A DNA stretch of 64,000 nucleotides from an uncultured Lachnospiraceae bacterium (GTDB lineage Bacteria; Bacillota; Clostridia; Lachnospirales; Lachnospiraceae). How positions within the stretch are numbered: the first letter of the stretch is position 1; the number at the start of each line of letters is the position of its first letter. The position numbers and the translations under genes are program-made. The stretch covers positions 1-64,000 of the forward strand of contig CALGVA010000020.1 of the NCBI GenBank assembly GCA_937920345.1. Direction: 5' to 3'. The notes beneath the pieces were generated by a model, which saw only the letters and a list, made by a program, of their open reading frames with translations, was not told the DNA's origin and did not search any database. Below, piece after piece: positions 61,631 through 64,000 of the stretch.

Positions 61631-63180
61631 ACAGGCCGGTATATATGCTTTTGTAAGCGCAATATGTCATACCCCATCATGCATACCGCGGTATAGAACA
61701 GCCCCATGCTGTAAATCATATACCGCGGCTGTGCAAAGATGACAATGCCGACGGCCAGCGCGTTCACCACAATACCGGTCAGCACAATAAATGCAAAACA
61801 AAGACTTGCCCCGATTTCTCCGCTCACAGCCTGCACGCTCTCTTCTTCCTGCATACTCCCTTTGTCCGGAACACTCCGTATCCGCCGTTGCAGCGTACTC
61901 CCGCGCCGCGCCAGATACCACGCCATAGCGCCCGCGGTCAAATAGGCCGCAGCAGCATACAGGCTGAGCAGCCGGTTCGCCTGCGCGATCGAGTTGACCA
62001 GCCCTTTCCACAGATTATATACATATACTTTAAATAACGGCATGTGGCTCTGCCGCATAAGCGTGCGGGTCATCTCCCCACAGACCGCATCGTATTGCCG
62101 TGCCGTCTCCGTCTCGGAATACTCGAAATTCTCCTGAATGTATCCCTCCACCACGGGATTGATAATCCCGTAGCCGATCGCATCATAGCTGTCCGCATAA
62201 TGGCCCGACACCGTCAGCCAGCCGCTCCCCGCGTACTTGTACAACAACTGCTGCGCATCCGCCTGCCGCATAATCTCCAGATAGAGCTCCCGCACCGTCT
62301 CATTCTCGAACAATGTCTGATCCTTCTCCACATCCGAAGAATACAGCAGCGTGCACAAGATCCCCATGGAATTGCCGCTGTGCTCCATCCACTCACCCCG
62401 GACCGCATACTGATAGGTTCTGTCAAATACTTTCCCCGCAATCAGAACCGCTGCGATCATCGCCGCCAGGCACAGAAACTTTCGGATCTGTCGCTCCCGT
62501 ATCAGGATATACCATGCAAAAACAATTCCCATAATCAGCAGCGTAATCATCATCTGCTTGCGCAGACTGATCAGCAGAAAAGAAAATAAAAGCGTCAGCC
62601 ACAGCTGCCTGCTGCGCCGCGTCCGTACATAAAGATACAGACTGATGATAAACAACACATAAAACGAAAGCCCGACTCCTTCCGTCAATATACTGTCCGT
62701 ATATGCCGATCCTCTGCCCGCCGCAAACCGGCATAGAAGCGTCACTGCGAATTGAAACAGGATCGCCGCAAGCTGCAAGACCCTGCTGCCCGCCTTCATG
62801 TCCCGGATCGCTATCCCTGCATACCATGCAGTGAAACCTGCCAGCACACTCTGCAGTACAACCGTGATCATCAGCGCATCGACCCGCAGGACGCCCGCCA
62901 TGCCTCTGCACAGCGCAAGGAATGTCGGATAGAGCGGTTCCCGCGTGATATGCATGGAAACATATCCGCCGGAATCCGCGCACCACACCGGGCCGTCTAA
63001 CAGCGGATACAGCAAATAGAAGCCGATACTGACACATAGCAATATCCCGTCCCACAGTTTCTTTTTTTTCCTGTCCTCTCTTCCGACACCCATGCCGCTT
63101 CCAGGTGATATCGCACGCCTTACTTTGCTCCGCCCGCTGGTATCTCCTTTCCTCCTGTTTTTGTCTGCATAAATATTCAT
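61624..63180 (-). CDS. Polytopic membrane protein, possible GT-C-type glycosyltransferase
   Basis: A 518-residue protein with about ten to twelve hydrophobic helices. After a basic cytosolic N-terminus (~40 residues, KKKKLWDG) the first helix leads to CADSGGYV near 66-73 and REPLYPTFLALCRGM. The Asp in the first outer loop followed by Tyr and an REPLYP motif recall GT-C (ArnT/PMT-like) transferases, but I cannot name a family with confidence. The C-terminal third has a soluble insertion (about 435-465). The start is uncertain: ATG 63180 has no good ribosome binding site, while an internal ATG 29 codons later (MGVGREDRKK) follows GGAAG. It converges on the isomaltase gene, overlapping by seven bases. 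Confidence 0.6.
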   Translation of the reverse strand: MNIYADKNRRKGDTSGRSKVRRAISPGSGMGVGREDRKKKKLWDGILLCVSIGFYLLYPLLDGPVWCADSGGYVSMHITREPLYPTFLALCRGMAGVLRVDALMITVVLQSVLAGFTAWYAGIAIRDMKAGSRVLQLAAILFQFAVTLLCRFAAGRGSAYTDSILTEGVGLSFYVLFIISLYLYVRTRRSRQLWLTLLFSFLLISLRKQMMITLLIMGIVFAWYILIRERQIRKFLCLAAMIAAVLIAGKVFDRTYQYAVRGEWMEHSGNSMGILCTLLYSSDVEKDQTLFENETVRELYLEIMRQADAQQLLYKYAGSGWLTVSGHYADSYDAIGYGIINPVVEGYIQENFEYSETETARQYDAVCGEMTRTLMRQSHMPLFKVYVYNLWKGLVNSIAQANRLLSLYAAAAYLTAGAMAWYLARRGSTLQRRIRSVPDKGSMQEEESVQAVSGEIGASLCFAFIVLTGIVVNALAVGIVIFAQPRYMIYSMGLFYTAVCMMGYDILRLQKHIYRPVY

Positions 63181-63295
63181 AACTTATGTAGGACATTCTA
63201 CCATTGCAGGCAGCATATTTCAATTAAGATATATAAATACTAATCGCCGAATAACGACATAATCAGCACAATCCCACATACCTGTAAAGACAGCA

Positions 63296-63334
63296 AAAAT
63301 GGCCTGAACACCACAAAAGTATTCAGACCATTTT
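63296..63334 (-). terminator. Terminator of the glycogen phosphorylase gene
   Basis: On the minus strand AAAATGGTCTGAA and TTCAGGCCATTTT form a 13-bp stem with one G-T mismatch-type pair and a 13-base loop, ending in TTTTTG, ~12 bases after the stop. Confidence 0.8.
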
Positions 63335-63345
63335 ATGTTAATTTA

Positions 63346-64000
63346 TTATCTTAACTTCCAGATATCTCTGTTGTACTCCTCAATGGTTCTGTCGGAGGAG
63401 AAGAAACCTGCCTTGGCGATGTTGACAAGCATCATCTTGCGCCACTTCTTCTGGTCCTCATAATCCGCCATCATCTGATCCTTGGTCTTGATGTAGTCCT
63501 CCAGATCTAACAGCGTCATGAACCAGTCTTTGTTCAGAAGCTCTTTGTACAGTCTTTCCAGATTCTCTTTATGACCGGCCTTGAGCGCTTCCTTGCTGAC
63601 AATAAAGTCAACCGCCTCTTTGATCACCGGACTCTTCTCGTAGTAATCCTTCGATACATAATCCGCTTTCTCATAATGTTTGATTACGTCTTCAGATTTC
63701 TCACCGAAGATATAAATGTTATCGTCTCCTACCAGTTCGTGGATCTCCACGTTTGCACCGTCGGAAGTACCCAGTGTCACCGCACCGTTCAACATGTACT
63801 TCATGTTACCTGTTCCCGATGCCTCCTTGGAAGCGAGGGAGATCTGCTCGGAAATATCGCACGCCGGAATCATCTTCTCCGCATAAGCCACGTTGTAGTT
63901 CTCCACCATGAGCACTGTCATATAAGGGCTCACATCAGGATCGTTATTGACGATCTCCTGCAGTACCAGCAGCAGGTGGATAATATCCTGCGCGATCACG
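63346..64000 (-). CDS. glgP: Glycogen/maltodextrin phosphorylase, C-terminal part
   Basis: The last ~217 residues of a GT35 phosphorylase; the 5' part lies outside the window. Conserved blocks are VENYNVAYAEKMIPACDISEQ, then EASGTGNMKYMLNGAVTLGT with the PLP-binding Lys, SDGANVEIHELVG and YIFGEKSEDV. It releases glucose-1-phosphate from glycogen or maltodextrins in the cytosol. With MalQ and the GH13 enzymes it completes alpha-glucan breakdown. The C-terminus (DRTIEEYNRDIWKL) is typical. A terminator follows. Confidence 0.95.
   Translation of the reverse strand, partial: VIAQDIIHLLLVLQEIVNNDPDVSPYMTVLMVENYNVAYAEKMIPACDISEQISLASKEASGTGNMKYMLNGAVTLGTSDGANVEIHELVGDDNIYIFGEKSEDVIKHYEKADYVSKDYYEKSPVIKEAVDFIVSKEALKAGHKENLERLYKELLNKDWFMTLLDLEDYIKTKDQMMADYEDQKKWRKMMLVNIAKAGFFSSDRTIEEYNRDIWKLR

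Overview
The window looks like a chromosomal segment of a spore-forming, gut-type Clostridia, most likely a member of the Lachnospiraceae. The support is an alpha/beta-type small acid-soluble spore protein, the Firmicutes order tig-clpP-clpX-lon-engB, AddAB in place of RecBCD, Ktr-type potassium uptake, low-GC Gram-positive ribosome binding sites (GGAGG) and a large carbohydrate inventory. No rRNA, tRNA, transposase, phage gene or CRISPR array was found.

Layout. (1) 1-2.1 kb: a visibly AT-rich, plus-strand two-gene cassette with its own promoter. It encodes an AAA/ABC-type ATPase (Walker A, Walker B and H-loop visible) and a 170-residue protein with a TOPRIM/RloB-like residue pattern. This is a candidate anti-phage system and the most likely acquired DNA here. 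(2) 2.2-13.2 kb, minus strand: small envelope proteins, a D-2-hydroxyacid dehydrogenase, and the protein quality-control and GTPase block tig, clpP, clpX, lon, engB plus an AI-2E-family exporter. (3) 13.3-24.3 kb: an unusual permease-ATPase fusion with its binding lipoprotein, a spore protein, a DJ-1/PfpI protein, a MoxR-DUF58-transglutaminase operon and a CYTH protein. (4) 23.2-29.6 kb: a maltodextrin operon (binding protein, two permeases, 4-alpha-glucanotransferase, LacI regulator) behind a tandem operator-like array. (5) 30-39 kb: a heterodimeric ABC exporter and, divergently, a BMP-type nucleoside ABC importer. (6) 39-49 kb: KtrAB and AddAB. (7) 49-56.5 kb: a GH3 enzyme with reversed domain order, the methionine importer MetNIQ and cysteine synthase. 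(8) 56.7-64 kb: an AraC regulator behind a near-perfect 28-bp inverted repeat, two GH13 glucosidases, a polytopic membrane protein and the 3' end of glycogen phosphorylase.

How parts work together. The maltodextrin importer, MalQ, the two GH13 enzymes and glycogen phosphorylase form one alpha-glucan economy: import, disproportionation, branch trimming and phosphorolysis. CysK and MetNIQ both serve sulfur amino-acid supply and are adjacent.

The least expected signals are non-coding. A structured ~100-bp element precedes both engB and metQ. Its copies differ in sequence but keep two hairpins and a loop/Shine-Dalgarno-proximal pairing by apparent covariation. Two further dispersed palindromic repeat families sit in other intergenic gaps, and the AraC gene has a possible invertible or MITE-like leader. 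Promoters, starts and terminators were read by eye; family names come from recognised motifs, not database searches.
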